The notes below the pieces were generated by a model. It was not told the DNA's origin. It was given only the letters and a program-made list of their open reading frames with translations, and did no database searches. DNA of 23,108 nucleotides from a bacterium (GTDB lineage Bacteria > UBA10199 > 2-02-FULL-44-16 > JAAZCA01): positions 1-23,108 of the forward strand of contig JBAZOP010000045.1 in assembly GCA_041648665.1 (NCBI GenBank). The letters are read 5' to 3'. Shown here piece by piece: positions 1-7,660 of the stretch (positions are counted from its first letter, which is position 1; each line of letters opens with the position of its first letter). The position numbers were made by a program, and so were the translations under genes.

Positions 1-2
1 TC

Positions 3-836
3 TACGAGAGGGTGCACGCCGACTACGAAGGCAGGCTCAAGGTCGCGACCGACGCCGTGATGAAGAAGAAGGGAGAGGTCGACACCGAGCTGGCCGCGCT
101 CTACGAGACCCGCAACAAGATCGCCGAGGACCTGAAGGTCCATCAACACAGCCTGGAGGAGATCAAATTCCGCAGGACCCTGGGGGAGTTCTCCGACGAG
201 GAGTACCAGACGCAGGCCAGAGAGGAGCAGGAAAGGATAAGCAAGTTCGAGACCATCCTATCCTCGGTCAACAGCAACATCCATCGCTATGAGGCGCTCT
301 TCAAAGAGGAAGGGCTCTTCGCGGAGGACGAGGCGCACGCGCCGCATGAGGCGGTGGAGGAAGGCGAGCTCTCCGGGCTCACTCCCGCACCGCACGAGAT
401 GGAGCCGGCGACCGACGAGTCCGGCTATCTCATCGAGGAGACGGGACCGAACTACTTCGGGGCCACGGCCTCAGAGCAGACCAACCCCACGTTCGAAGAG
501 AAATCCACCACGGCCAAGGGCGCGTCGGGAAGCGCAAAGACGAGGCCCCCCCGCCAGGCCAGGATCGTCATCATCAACGGCGACAACGCGGGCGCCACAT
601 TCCCGCTCAAAGGCATGGTCTCGCTCGGCCGCGCGGAATCCAGCACCATCGCGATCCGGGACGCCAAGGTCAGCCGCCAGCACGCGCAGGTCCAGCAGCA
701 GGGCAAGGAGTACGTGATCGTGGACCTCAACAGCTCGAACGGCACCTACGTGAACAACGAGCGCATCGAGGAGCACGTGCTCGCGGAGGGGGACGAGATC
801 CGCATCGGCGACTGCATCATGCAGTACCAGACGTAA
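3..836 (+). CDS. Coiled-coil protein with C-terminal FHA domain (5' end outside window)
   Basis: The frame is open to the left edge (codons Y-E-R precede the GTG at 12), so the gene most likely starts upstream and this is its C-terminal part. Counting from that GTG, residues 1-100 are charged, heptad-like and predicted coiled coil. Residues 105-180 are an acidic, Pro/Ser/Thr-rich linker. Residues 184-272 are a forkhead-associated domain with the expected phosphothreonine-binding signatures: G-R at 206-207, S-R-Q-H at 221-224 and the N-S-S-N-G-T turn at 240-245. FHA domains bind phosphothreonine on partner proteins. No transmembrane segment is visible in this part, so a cytoplasmic adaptor role in Ser/Thr phosphorylation signalling is likely, but the partner is unknown. 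A strong terminator follows 23 bases after the stop, so this gene ends its transcription unit. Confidence 0.85.
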   Translation, partial: YERVHADYEGRLKVATDAVMKKKGEVDTELAALYETRNKIAEDLKVHQHSLEEIKFRRTLGEFSDEEYQTQAREEQERISKFETILSSVNSNIHRYEALFKEEGLFAEDEAHAPHEAVEEGELSGLTPAPHEMEPATDESGYLIEETGPNYFGATASEQTNPTFEEKSTTAKGASGSAKTRPPRQARIVIINGDNAGATFPLKGMVSLGRAESSTIAIRDAKVSRQHAQVQQQGKEYVIVDLNSSNGTYVNNERIEEHVLAEGDEIRIGDCIMQYQT

Positions 837-858
837 GAAAACGCAATGTACGGAATTC

Positions 859-888
859 AAAAGGCCGGGAGCAATCCCGGCCTTTTTT
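859..888 (+). terminator. Rho-independent terminator after the FHA gene
   Basis: A perfect 10-bp stem (861-870 with 875-884), extended by two A-T pairs, closes a GCAA loop and is followed by six T residues at 883-888. It sits 23 bases after the FHA stop codon. The reverse strand has only a short T run, so it should act mainly on the + strand. Confidence 0.93.
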
Positions 889-1001
889 ATTATCAATGTG
901 CCAGATTTTGCTTCGGCAGACGGAGCGGGTCGGCGCGCTCTTCTCGCTCAATACCCCCCAGGTGCACGAAATCGCTGCATCACTGCACAGAAACACAGCA
1001 C

Positions 1002-1034
1002 CCTGTAACCTGAATAACATCTGAAAATTACAGG
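1002..1034. repeat. 7-bp inverted repeat upstream of the nuclease gene, possible operator
   Basis: CCTGTAA at 1002-1008 is repeated in inverted form as TTACAGG at 1028-1034, with a 19-base spacer. It lies directly upstream of the candidate sigma-54 promoter, centred near -51 from the predicted start of transcription. It could be an activator or repressor site, but a 7-bp repeat can occur by chance. Confidence 0.35.
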
Positions 1035-1041
1035 AATTTGT

Positions 1042-1058
1042 CCGGCACGCTTCTTGCT
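1042..1058 (+). promoter_or_regulatory. Candidate sigma-54 (-24/-12) promoter of the YhcG-type nuclease gene
   Basis: CCGGCACGCTTCTTGCT matches the sigma-54 consensus YTGGCACG-N4-TTGCW at every defined position except the T before GG. The invariant GG (1044-1045) and GC (1056-1057) are separated by exactly 10 bases, the strict spacing of this class. Transcription would start near 1069. That is only about 4 bases before the ATG at 1073, which suggests either a leaderless mRNA or translation from the in-frame ATG at 1097. Three sigma-54 activators are encoded in the same window. Confidence 0.7.
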
Positions 1059-1072
1059 TACGAAGATGATGA

Positions 1073-2113
1073 ATGGATATTAAGCCGTCGGGCAAGATGT
1101 CCGTGCTGCCAGAAGAATACATCTCGTTCCTAAGCGAGCTGAAAGAGCGAATCCGCAAGGCTCAGATCCGGGCCGGCCTCGCTGCAAACAGGGAACTCGT
1201 CCTTCTCTACTGGCATATCGGAAACGAGATACTCACGCGCCAGGAAAAGGCCGGCTGGGGTGCAAAGATCATCGACCGCCTGTCGGCCGACCTCCGGCAT
1301 GCCTTCCCTGAGTTAAAGGGTTTTTCTCCCAGGAATATCAAATACATGCGTGCCTTTGCCGAGACCTATCGAAACACCGTATTTGTGCAGCAGGTTGCTG
1401 CACAAATACCATGGTTTCACCATTGCATCCTGATCGACAAGATCAAGTCAGGCGATGAACGCGAATGGTATGTGCAAAAGACCATCGAGAATGGATGGTC
1501 GCGGGCAATACTTGTCCATCAGATCGAAAGCGGTTTGTACCAGCGCCAAGGGAAGGTACAGTCCAATTTCCCTTCGACCCTGCCGGCTGCCCAGTCGGAT
1601 CTCGCCAGGCAGATATTCAAGGACCCCTATCTCTTCGACTTCCTGGGCATCGGCGAAGAAGCCGTCGAGCGCGAACTTGAGCAACGGCTTCTTATCCACC
1701 TGCGATCATTCTTACTGGAACTCGGTTCAGGTTTTGCCTTCGTAGGCAGCCAGTATCGAATACAAGTCGATGGCGAGGATTATTTTATAGACCTTTTATT
1801 CTACCATCTGCGCCTGCGCTGCTTTGTCGTCATAGACCTCAAGACCACAGACTTTGCGCCGGAACATGCCGGCAAGATGAACTTCTACCTGTCCGCGGTG
1901 AATGAACTCATGAGACATCCACACGACAGGCCGACGATAGGTCTCATCCTGTGCAAATCAAAAAACAAGCTGGTCGTTGAGTATGCGCTGCGGGACATGC
2001 GAAAGCCCATCGGGGTCTCAGCCTACAGGCTTACCAGGGCGCTTCCCAAAGAACTCAAAGCAGCGCTGCCGTCCATCGAAAACCTTGAAAGCGCACTGGA
2101 AGAAAAACCTTGA
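1073..2113 (+). CDS. YhcG/DUF1016 family PD-(D/E)XK nuclease
   Basis: The 346-residue product has the complete two-domain layout of the YhcG/DUF1016 family. The N-terminal helical domain (about 15-150) contains the family signatures around L-L-Y-W-H-I-G (44-50), F-S-P-R-N-I (84-89) and V-A-A-Q-I-P-W (108-114). The C-terminal nuclease domain (about 180-330) has G-E-D-Y-F-I-D with D240, then I-D-L-K with D255 and K257, matching the D...(D/E)xK metal-binding core, and A-G-K-M-N-F-Y (266-272). The family comprises predicted DNA nucleases, sometimes found near restriction or mobile loci. No methylase or other partner is visible here. The start at 1073 gives the longest frame but has no clear Shine-Dalgarno; ATG 1097 (residue 9) is an alternative. 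GC content is visibly lower than in flanking genes and the gene stands alone between two terminators, which suggests horizontal acquisition. Confidence 0.9.
   Translation: MDIKPSGKMSVLPEEYISFLSELKERIRKAQIRAGLAANRELVLLYWHIGNEILTRQEKAGWGAKIIDRLSADLRHAFPELKGFSPRNIKYMRAFAETYRNTVFVQQVAAQIPWFHHCILIDKIKSGDEREWYVQKTIENGWSRAILVHQIESGLYQRQGKVQSNFPSTLPAAQSDLARQIFKDPYLFDFLGIGEEAVERELEQRLLIHLRSFLLELGSGFAFVGSQYRIQVDGEDYFIDLLFYHLRLRCFVVIDLKTTDFAPEHAGKMNFYLSAVNELMRHPHDRPTIGLILCKSKNKLVVEYALRDMRKPIGVSAYRLTRALPKELKAALPSIENLESALEEKP
1379..1409. repeat. Perfect 14-bp inverted repeat inside the nuclease coding region
   Basis: GTATTTGTGCAGCA (1379-1392) is followed by GGT and then the exact reverse complement TGCTGCACAAATAC (1396-1409). 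It encodes residues 103-113 of the nuclease, around the conserved V-A-A-Q-I-P motif. The mRNA would form a very stable hairpin with a 3-base loop; the DNA could extrude a cruciform or bind a dimeric protein. Confidence 0.9.
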
Positions 2114-2125
2114 TAGCGCGGGCAC

Positions 2126-2152
2126 AAAAAAAGGCCCCGCTCTCGCGGGGCC
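2126..2152 (-). terminator. Rho-independent terminator at the end of the ten-gene operon
   Basis: An 8-bp GC-only stem (2133-2140 with 2145-2152) and a 4-base loop are followed, when read on the minus strand, by seven T residues (A run at 2126-2132). It lies 24 bases beyond the stop of the small unknown gene. On the plus strand there is no T tract, so it should not serve the nuclease gene, whose stop at 2113 is only 12 bases away. Confidence 0.92.
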
Positions 2153-2176
2153 GAATCGTTTGCTAGGGCATTGCCC

Positions 2177-2497
2177 TCATTGATCCTGGGAAGCGGTCAT
2201 CTTCACGGTCAGATACACTTCTCCATTTTCCAGGATATTGAGACGTTCCATGTGAGCGTTGAATGACGACAGTCGCTCGAGCGACCCAAATCTCTTTGCG
2301 ACAAGCCGGAATAAGTTCATCTTACATTCTTGAAACTGCTCCCTTATGCGAGAGGCCTCCAGATCGATAGACATTCCCTCCTTCGATTCCATCTCATAGA
2401 GAGTCTGACCCAGATTCTCCAGCACCTTTCCATAATTGATGGAGCACTCGTAGATCACGCTATCGACAGCGAAAGTGTCCTCACTTTCGCCCTGCAC
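2177..2497 (-). CDS. Small conserved-looking protein of unknown function
   Basis: I do not recognise this 106-residue protein. The start chosen is the GTG at 2497 because GAGG lies 8 bases upstream on the minus strand; the frame stays open upstream into polA, but no better start is visible. The product is mostly predicted alpha-helical (about 12-80) with a short beta-like tail ending V-Y-L-T-V-K-M. It has no signal peptide or transmembrane segment, and two cysteines (in Y-E-C-S and Q-E-C-K). It begins 22 bases after the polA stop and is followed by the operon terminator, so it is the last gene of the operon. Its base composition is distinctly less GC-rich than polA. A 9-bp hairpin covers its third to tenth codons. 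It could be a phage- or plasmid-derived gene or a lineage-specific accessory protein. Confidence 0.72.
   Translation of the reverse strand: MQGESEDTFAVDSVIYECSINYGKVLENLGQTLYEMESKEGMSIDLEASRIREQFQECKMNLFRLVAKRFGSLERLSSFNAHMERLNILENGEVYLTVKMTASQDQ
2469..2490. repeat. 9-bp hairpin over the first codons of the small unknown gene
   Basis: GCGAAAGTG (2469-2477) and CACTTTCGC (2482-2490) form a perfect inverted repeat with a 4-base loop that reads AGGA on the mRNA. It begins 4 bases after the GTG start codon. No T tract follows, so it is not an intrinsic terminator; it may affect translation or mRNA ends after polA. Confidence 0.75.
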
Positions 2498-2519
2498 ATG
2501 CGACGCCTCAGGGTGACAT

Positions 2520-5186
2520 TCAATGTGCTGCGGCCCAGTTGGGGCCTGTGCCTGTGTCGACCACGAGGGGGACGTCGAGTTTGGCCGCCTGCTCCATCGC
2601 GTTCTTCAAGAAGTCGCGCACGCGCTCAGCGTCCTTCTCCGGCGCCTCGATCACGAGCTCGTCGTGGACCTGGAGCAGGAGCCTGGACTCCCTCGATACC
2701 TGCGAGAGTTTCTCATGCACCTCGATCATGGCGATCTTGATGATGTCCGCCGCGCTCCCCTGGAAGACCGTATTGAATGCCATGCGCTCGGCTATCTGCC
2801 GGAGCTGGCCGTTGGTGCTCGCGATGTCCGGGAAGAAGCGGCGGCGGCCGAAGATCGTCTCCACCCTGCCCTCCTTGCGCGCGCGCTCTATCACCTCGTC
2901 GCGATACGCCGCAACCTTGGGATACTTGGCGAAGTAGTTCTCTATATAGTCGGCCGCCTCGCCCTGCGAGATGTCCAGCTGCTGAGCCAGCCCATATGAG
3001 GTCTGACCGTAGATCGTGGCGAAGTTGACGGTCTTGCCCACGCCCCGCTGCTCGCGGCTGACCTTGTCCACCGGGACCTTGAATATGCCGGAGGCCGTGA
3101 GCGCGTGCACGTCGCGCCCCTCTGCAAAGGCCTTGATCAGGGCCTCCTCCTTGGAGAGGTGCGCGAGCACCCGAAGCTCGATCTGCGAGTAGTCGGCGGA
3201 GATGAGCACGAAGCCGGGGTCGGCTATGAAGGCCTCCCTGATCCTTCTCCCTTCGTCCGTGCGCGCCGGTATGTTCTGCAGGTTCGGATCAGAGGAGGAG
3301 AGCCTCCCTGTGGCAGCGGTCGCCTGATTGAACGTGGTGTGCACCCTGCCTGTCGCGGGGTTCACGAGTTCCTGCAGGGAGTCAACGTACGTGGACTTGA
3401 GCTTGCCGAGCTGCCGCCACCTGAGCACGAGCATGGGCAGCTCGTGGCGATGGGCCAGATCCTCCAGCACCTGCTGGCTCGTGGAGAAACCGGTCTTGGT
3501 CCTCTTGCCGCCCGGGAGCGAGAGCTTCTCGAAGAGTATCTCGCCCAGCTGCTTCGGCGAGTTGATGTTGAACTCCTCCCCGGCCAGGGCGTGTATCTTG
3601 ACCTCGAGCTGATCCAGCTCCTCCTGAAACTCCTTGCCCAGCCCGGCCAGCATCTTTGAATCGATGCGCATGCCCGCTATCTGCATATCCACGAGCACAT
3701 GCAAGAGCGGCATCTCCATATTATAGAGGAGGTCAGTGAGCTTCTCCTCTTCGATGCGCCTGCGGAATATGTTGCTCAGCCGGAGGGCCACGTCCGCATC
3801 CTCGCACGCGTAGTCGCGGCACTCCTCTGGGTCCATCTCAGTGAAGAGCCTCTGCTTCGCGCCCTTCCCCACCACCTCCTCGTAGCGGATCGTGGTGTGG
3901 GCCAGGTGCCTGCTGGACAGGGGGTCGAGCCCATGTCTCTCAGAGGGGTCTATGAGATACGAGGCGAGCATGGTGTCGAGATCGACCCCCTGCACCTCGA
4001 AGCCAAGCCTCCGGAGGATCGTGAGGTCGTAGTTGAGATTCTGGCCGATCTTCTTTATGTGGCCATCTTTCAAAAGGGCGCCTATCTCCTGCGCGACCAT
4101 GTCATAGGGAAGCTGTTGAGAGAGGAGTGTTGTGTGCCCCACCGGCACATAGACCGCCGACCCCTCCTCCCAGGCCAGCGCAAAACCGGCGATGTTGGCC
4201 CTCATGGGATCAAGGGAGTCAGTCTCAAGATCAATCGATAAAACACCTTTATTTATTATATTGTTAACAACATCATTTAAAGCTTTTTCTTCAGTCACCA
4301 GGCGGTATTTCGCAAACGAGATGGATGACTGCGGGGCGAGCTGATCCAATAACCTCGTGAATTCGAGCTCTTTGAATATCACCTGCATCTTCGCCTGATC
4401 AGGCTCCGCCCTCTCGAGCTCCTTCAAGTCGAGCTTTAACTCCACGTCCGTATCTATCGTGACCAGCTGCCTTGATAGCAGGGCCTCCTTCGTATGCTCG
4501 GCAATGGCCTTCCCCACCTTGCCATCTATGCGGTCGGCCTGGGCCAGGACCTCGTCGAGCGAGCCGTATTGTGCGATGAGTTTCGACGCGGTCTTTGCCC
4601 CTATCCCGGGCACGCCCGGCACGTTGTCCGATGCGTCGCCGGCGAGAGAGAGCACGTCCACCACCCTGCCCGGTGAGACGCCGAAGCGCCCCTTCACCTC
4701 TTCCTCGCCTATCCAGAGCTCCTTCATCTCGTCCAGTATGCGGACATTTGGGCCCACGAGCTGCATCAGGTCCTTGTCGCCGGAGACTATGACGACATTG
4801 AGATCGCTGGAGGCGAACCTCCGGGCGAGGGTGCCGATCAAGTCGTCCGCCTCGAAGCCCGGCTTCTTGACCGCGGGGATGGCCAGGGCGTCGACGATCG
4901 GCTCCACGTAAGGGAACTGCCGGACGAGGTCGTCCGGCGGCGCCTCGCGGTTGGCCTTGTATTCCACGTACAGCTCGTCGCGGAATGTGGGCTCGGCGGT
5001 GTCGAAACATATCGCCACGTAGTCGGGGCCGTGCTCACGCATGAGCTTGAGCAGCATGTTCGTGAAGCCGTAGAGCGCGTTGGTCGGCTGTCCCTTCGAT
5101 GTGGCGAGCGAGCGTATGGCGTAATAGGCGCGGAAGACGTAGTTCGCACCGTCGATGAGAAAGAGTGTCTTAGGCTTTTTTGCCAT
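2520..5186 (-). CDS. polA: DNA polymerase I
   Basis: This 888-residue protein is a full-length Pol I for Okazaki-fragment processing and repair synthesis. The N-terminal 5'-3' nuclease (1-290) has its metal ligands: D12, the E-A-D-D motif (112-115), S-G-D-K-D (135-139) and D184/D187. The 3'-5' proofreading domain (about 300-480) appears active, with D319 and E321 (exo I), D387 (exo II) and Y459/D463 (exo III). The polymerase domain (about 490-888) has motif A with D665, the O-helix motif B (R711, K718, F722, Y726-G727) and motif C H-D-E (841-843). The ATG start is embedded in the end of folC, overlapping it by 17 bases, so translation is probably coupled. An AT-rich patch marks the linker between nuclease and proofreading domains. 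It is not essential to any signalling genes upstream, but shares their transcript by position. Confidence 0.98.
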   Translation of the reverse strand: MAKKPKTLFLIDGANYVFRAYYAIRSLATSKGQPTNALYGFTNMLLKLMREHGPDYVAICFDTAEPTFRDELYVEYKANREAPPDDLVRQFPYVEPIVDALAIPAVKKPGFEADDLIGTLARRFASSDLNVVIVSGDKDLMQLVGPNVRILDEMKELWIGEEEVKGRFGVSPGRVVDVLSLAGDASDNVPGVPGIGAKTASKLIAQYGSLDEVLAQADRIDGKVGKAIAEHTKEALLSRQLVTIDTDVELKLDLKELERAEPDQAKMQVIFKELEFTRLLDQLAPQSSISFAKYRLVTEEKALNDVVNNIINKGVLSIDLETDSLDPMRANIAGFALAWEEGSAVYVPVGHTTLLSQQLPYDMVAQEIGALLKDGHIKKIGQNLNYDLTILRRLGFEVQGVDLDTMLASYLIDPSERHGLDPLSSRHLAHTTIRYEEVVGKGAKQRLFTEMDPEECRDYACEDADVALRLSNIFRRRIEEEKLTDLLYNMEMPLLHVLVDMQIAGMRIDSKMLAGLGKEFQEELDQLEVKIHALAGEEFNINSPKQLGEILFEKLSLPGGKRTKTGFSTSQQVLEDLAHRHELPMLVLRWRQLGKLKSTYVDSLQELVNPATGRVHTTFNQATAATGRLSSSDPNLQNIPARTDEGRRIREAFIADPGFVLISADYSQIELRVLAHLSKEEALIKAFAEGRDVHALTASGIFKVPVDKVSREQRGVGKTVNFATIYGQTSYGLAQQLDISQGEAADYIENYFAKYPKVAAYRDEVIERARKEGRVETIFGRRRFFPDIASTNGQLRQIAERMAFNTVFQGSAADIIKIAMIEVHEKLSQVSRESRLLLQVHDELVIEAPEKDAERVRDFLKNAMEQAAKLDVPLVVDTGTGPNWAAAH

Positions 5187-6381
5187 GTGCGAAGAAATCC
5201 TCGGCCATGCCCACGACCGTGAGCGACCCTGAGACCACGAGGGAATCCTCCGGGGCCATGCGGCCCAGCGTCTTCTCCAGGGCGGAGGAAACCTCCTCCT
5301 CCACGCTTATCTTCACGTCCGAAGATCTGGCGACCGCGGCCAGGTCCTTGGGCGAAGCGGCCCTGTCGGAGGGGGCCCTGACGCAGACGACCTCGCGGAA
5401 GAGCGGCGCCAGCTGCCTCATGATCCCGGCCACGTCCTTGTCCGCCAAAATCCCCACGAGGAGAACCGCCCGCTCGCGCGGAATCCGGGAGCGCACGTAC
5501 GAGGCCAGGGTCTCGGCGGCCGCGACGTTGTGCGCACCGTCCAGGATCACCGTGGGCCTCTCCCGGACCTTCTCCAGGCGGCCGGGCCAGCGCGTCTCGA
5601 CGAGCGCATCCTCCATATCCTTTATCTTGAAACCCAAACCCGAGAGTATGTCGGCGGCCTCCATGGCGCAGGCCGCGTTCTGCCTCTGGTGCTCGCCGTC
5701 CAGGCCGAGCGGCGTGTTGATCGTGTCCGGGGTCGCGAGCACCAGCGGCGACCCCACGTCGTCGCAGACCCTGCGGATCGTCTCCATCACGTCGGGGGGC
5801 TGGTACGCCACCACCGTCGGCACCCCCCTCTTTATTATCCCGCACTTCTCGCGCGCTATCTCCTTCAGCGTCGTCCCCAGGTATCTCGTGTGGTCCAGCG
5901 CTATGGGGGTGATGATGACCGCGAGCGGTTCGACCAGGTTCGTCGCGTCGAGCCGGCCGCCCATTCCGGTCTCGTAGATCGTCACGTCCACCTTGTTCCT
6001 GGAGAAGTGCATGAACGAGGCGAGAGTGAGCATCTCGAAGTAGGTGAGCATCCTCTCGTCCGGCAGCGAGCCCCTTATCTCGGTGAGCGCGCTCGCGAAC
6101 TCCTCGGCGCTCATCATCCGGCGGTCGATCTGGATGCGCTCCCTCACGTCTATGAGGTGAGGCGAGGTATAGAGCCCGACGCGGTACCCGCTCTTGCCGA
6201 GGATCGAGGAGAGGAAGGCGGCGGTCGAGCCCTTGCCGTTGGTGCCGCCTATGTGCACGCTCTTCTGCCCCTGCTGAGGATCGCCCATGATGTGGCAGGC
6301 CTCGGTGACCGGCCCCAGCTCCATCCTCATGGCATTGGGCTGGAGCGAATCCAGATAGGTCAACGTCTGTCTGTAGTCCAA
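5170..6381 (-). CDS. folC: Bifunctional folylpolyglutamate synthase / dihydrofolate synthase
   Basis: FolC ligates glutamate to dihydropteroate and then extends the polyglutamate tail of folates, using ATP. The 403-residue product has the Mur-ligase fold signatures: P-loop G-T-N-G-K-G-S (46-52), T-S-P-H-L (72-76), Y-E-T-G-M-G-G-R-L-D-A-T-N (136-148), D-H (163-164), the R-E-K-C-G-I segment whose lysine (179) is usually carbamylated, and the C-terminal I-L-D-G-A-H-N. Length is slightly below the usual 420-430. The start is a TTG at 6381: GGGGGA lies 4 bases upstream, and the next ATG would remove the conserved N-terminal helix (T-Y-L-D-S-L). It begins 19 bases after the phosphatase stop and overlaps polA by 17 bases, so it is in the same operon. 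Confidence 0.96.
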   Translation of the reverse strand: MDYRQTLTYLDSLQPNAMRMELGPVTEACHIMGDPQQGQKSVHIGGTNGKGSTAAFLSSILGKSGYRVGLYTSPHLIDVRERIQIDRRMMSAEEFASALTEIRGSLPDERMLTYFEMLTLASFMHFSRNKVDVTIYETGMGGRLDATNLVEPLAVIITPIALDHTRYLGTTLKEIAREKCGIIKRGVPTVVAYQPPDVMETIRRVCDDVGSPLVLATPDTINTPLGLDGEHQRQNAACAMEAADILSGLGFKIKDMEDALVETRWPGRLEKVRERPTVILDGAHNVAAAETLASYVRSRIPRERAVLLVGILADKDVAGIMRQLAPLFREVVCVRAPSDRAASPKDLAAVARSSDVKISVEEEVSSALEKTLGRMAPEDSLVVSGSLTVVGMAEDFFAHGKKA

Positions 6382-6400
6382 GATATCCCCCGATATTTCG

Positions 6401-7660
6401 TCACAAAATTTTGATCACCAGTGCGGTCGCGTCATCGCGCAGGGGATCAGGGTCGGAGAAGGACTGCGCGCTCTCGACGACCACGTCCGCTATCTGGCGC
6501 GCGTTGCCGACCACCGCATCCCTCAGGCATTCCATCAGCCTCTCCCTGCCGAAACGCTCCCCCCCGCGCCTTCCGGCCTCGATGATCCCGTCCGTATAGA
6601 GCAGGATCACGTCGCCGGACGAGACCACCATCTGTTTCTCGTGAAAGACGCTGAGCGGCTCCAGCCCCAGTATCGGGTCCTCCGTCCCCGCGTCCTCGAA
6701 CTTCTTGTCCGCGGCCCTCCACACGAGCGGCGCGGGATGGCCCGCCGTGGTGAACTGGATCATGCGCCTGGAGCCGACGTACTGCATATACGCCATGGTT
6801 ATGAACTGCTCCGACTGATAGAGGTCCTCGTAGAGGATCGAGTTTATCCTCTGCACCAGCATCGACGGCGAATATTCCGCATCGCGCTGCGCCCTTATCG
6901 CCGAGCGAAACGCGGCCATGATCAGGGCGGCGCCGATGGAGTGGCCCGATACGTCGGCGATCACGAACGAGGGCCGCTTGGCCTGAGTGACGAAACAGTC
7001 GTAGTAGTCGCCGCCCACGCGCTCGGCCGTGATCAGCCTGCCCGCGACGTCCAGCCCCTCCAGCGAGGGCGGCTCGATGGGCAGGAGCCTGTACTGGATC
7101 TGCCGCGCGATCTCCAGCTGCTGGCGAAGCTTCTCGTTCTCCGCGCGCTCTTCGCTGAGCCTGAGTATGTGCATGTAGGCCGCGGCCTGGTTCGTGAGCG
7201 TGGTGAGCAGCTTGAGGTCCTCTTTCGTAAACGGCCTGCCGTCGTTGCGATCCGTGACGTTTATCACGCCGAGAGACTCCTCGCCCACCTTCATGGGGAA
7301 GCAGGTCACCGGCGCCGACATGAGGGAGCGCGTCCGGTAGCGATCGCGTCCCGGCCCGGTCTCGGAGGCCTGGATGTCGTTGATGAGCAGCGGCTCGTGG
7401 CTGGCGAAGACGCGGCCGGATATCCCCTCGCCCACCTTGACCACGGCGCTCTGCATCACCTTCTCGTCCATCCCGCGCGCCGCCGCGATCCTGAGCATCC
7501 CGCTCTGCGCGTCGTAGGCCATGATCGAGGCCTTCTCCACGCCCAGCGACCGGACGACTTCGCCCAGCACGAGGTCGTAGACCTGGGCAGGATCGGCCGC
7601 CCGGGCGATCGCCTGACTCAGCGCGAACACTGCATCCATGGGTGTTTTTTCTGAACTCAT
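6401..7660 (-). CDS. GAF-domain PP2C-type serine phosphatase (RsbU/SpoIIE family)
   Basis: The 419-residue soluble protein has an N-terminal GAF sensory domain (about 8-165), a short coiled coil (168-192) and a C-terminal PPM/PP2C phosphatase of the RsbU/SpoIIE type (200-419). The metal-binding aspartates are in place: G-G-D-Y-Y-D (216-221), A-D-V-S-G-H (235-240), Y-T-D-G (355-358) and R-D-D-A (408-411). Enzymes of this family remove phosphate from a Ser on a STAS-domain anti-anti-sigma protein; one is encoded two genes upstream. Its ATG overlaps the TGA of the GHKL kinase gene by 4 bases (ATGA), so the two are translationally coupled. The GAF ligand cannot be told from sequence. Together with its two neighbours it completes a partner-switching module. 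Confidence 0.95.
   Translation of the reverse strand: MSSEKTPMDAVFALSQAIARAADPAQVYDLVLGEVVRSLGVEKASIMAYDAQSGMLRIAAARGMDEKVMQSAVVKVGEGISGRVFASHEPLLINDIQASETGPGRDRYRTRSLMSAPVTCFPMKVGEESLGVINVTDRNDGRPFTKEDLKLLTTLTNQAAAYMHILRLSEERAENEKLRQQLEIARQIQYRLLPIEPPSLEGLDVAGRLITAERVGGDYYDCFVTQAKRPSFVIADVSGHSIGAALIMAAFRSAIRAQRDAEYSPSMLVQRINSILYEDLYQSEQFITMAYMQYVGSRRMIQFTTAGHPAPLVWRAADKKFEDAGTEDPILGLEPLSVFHEKQMVVSSGDVILLYTDGIIEAGRRGGERFGRERLMECLRDAVVGNARQIADVVVESAQSFSDPDPLRDDATALVIKIL

Noticed and set aside
2113..2152. Terminator serving the nuclease gene on the + strand
   Set aside because: The hairpin has its T tract only on the minus strand, so it is assigned to the polA operon.
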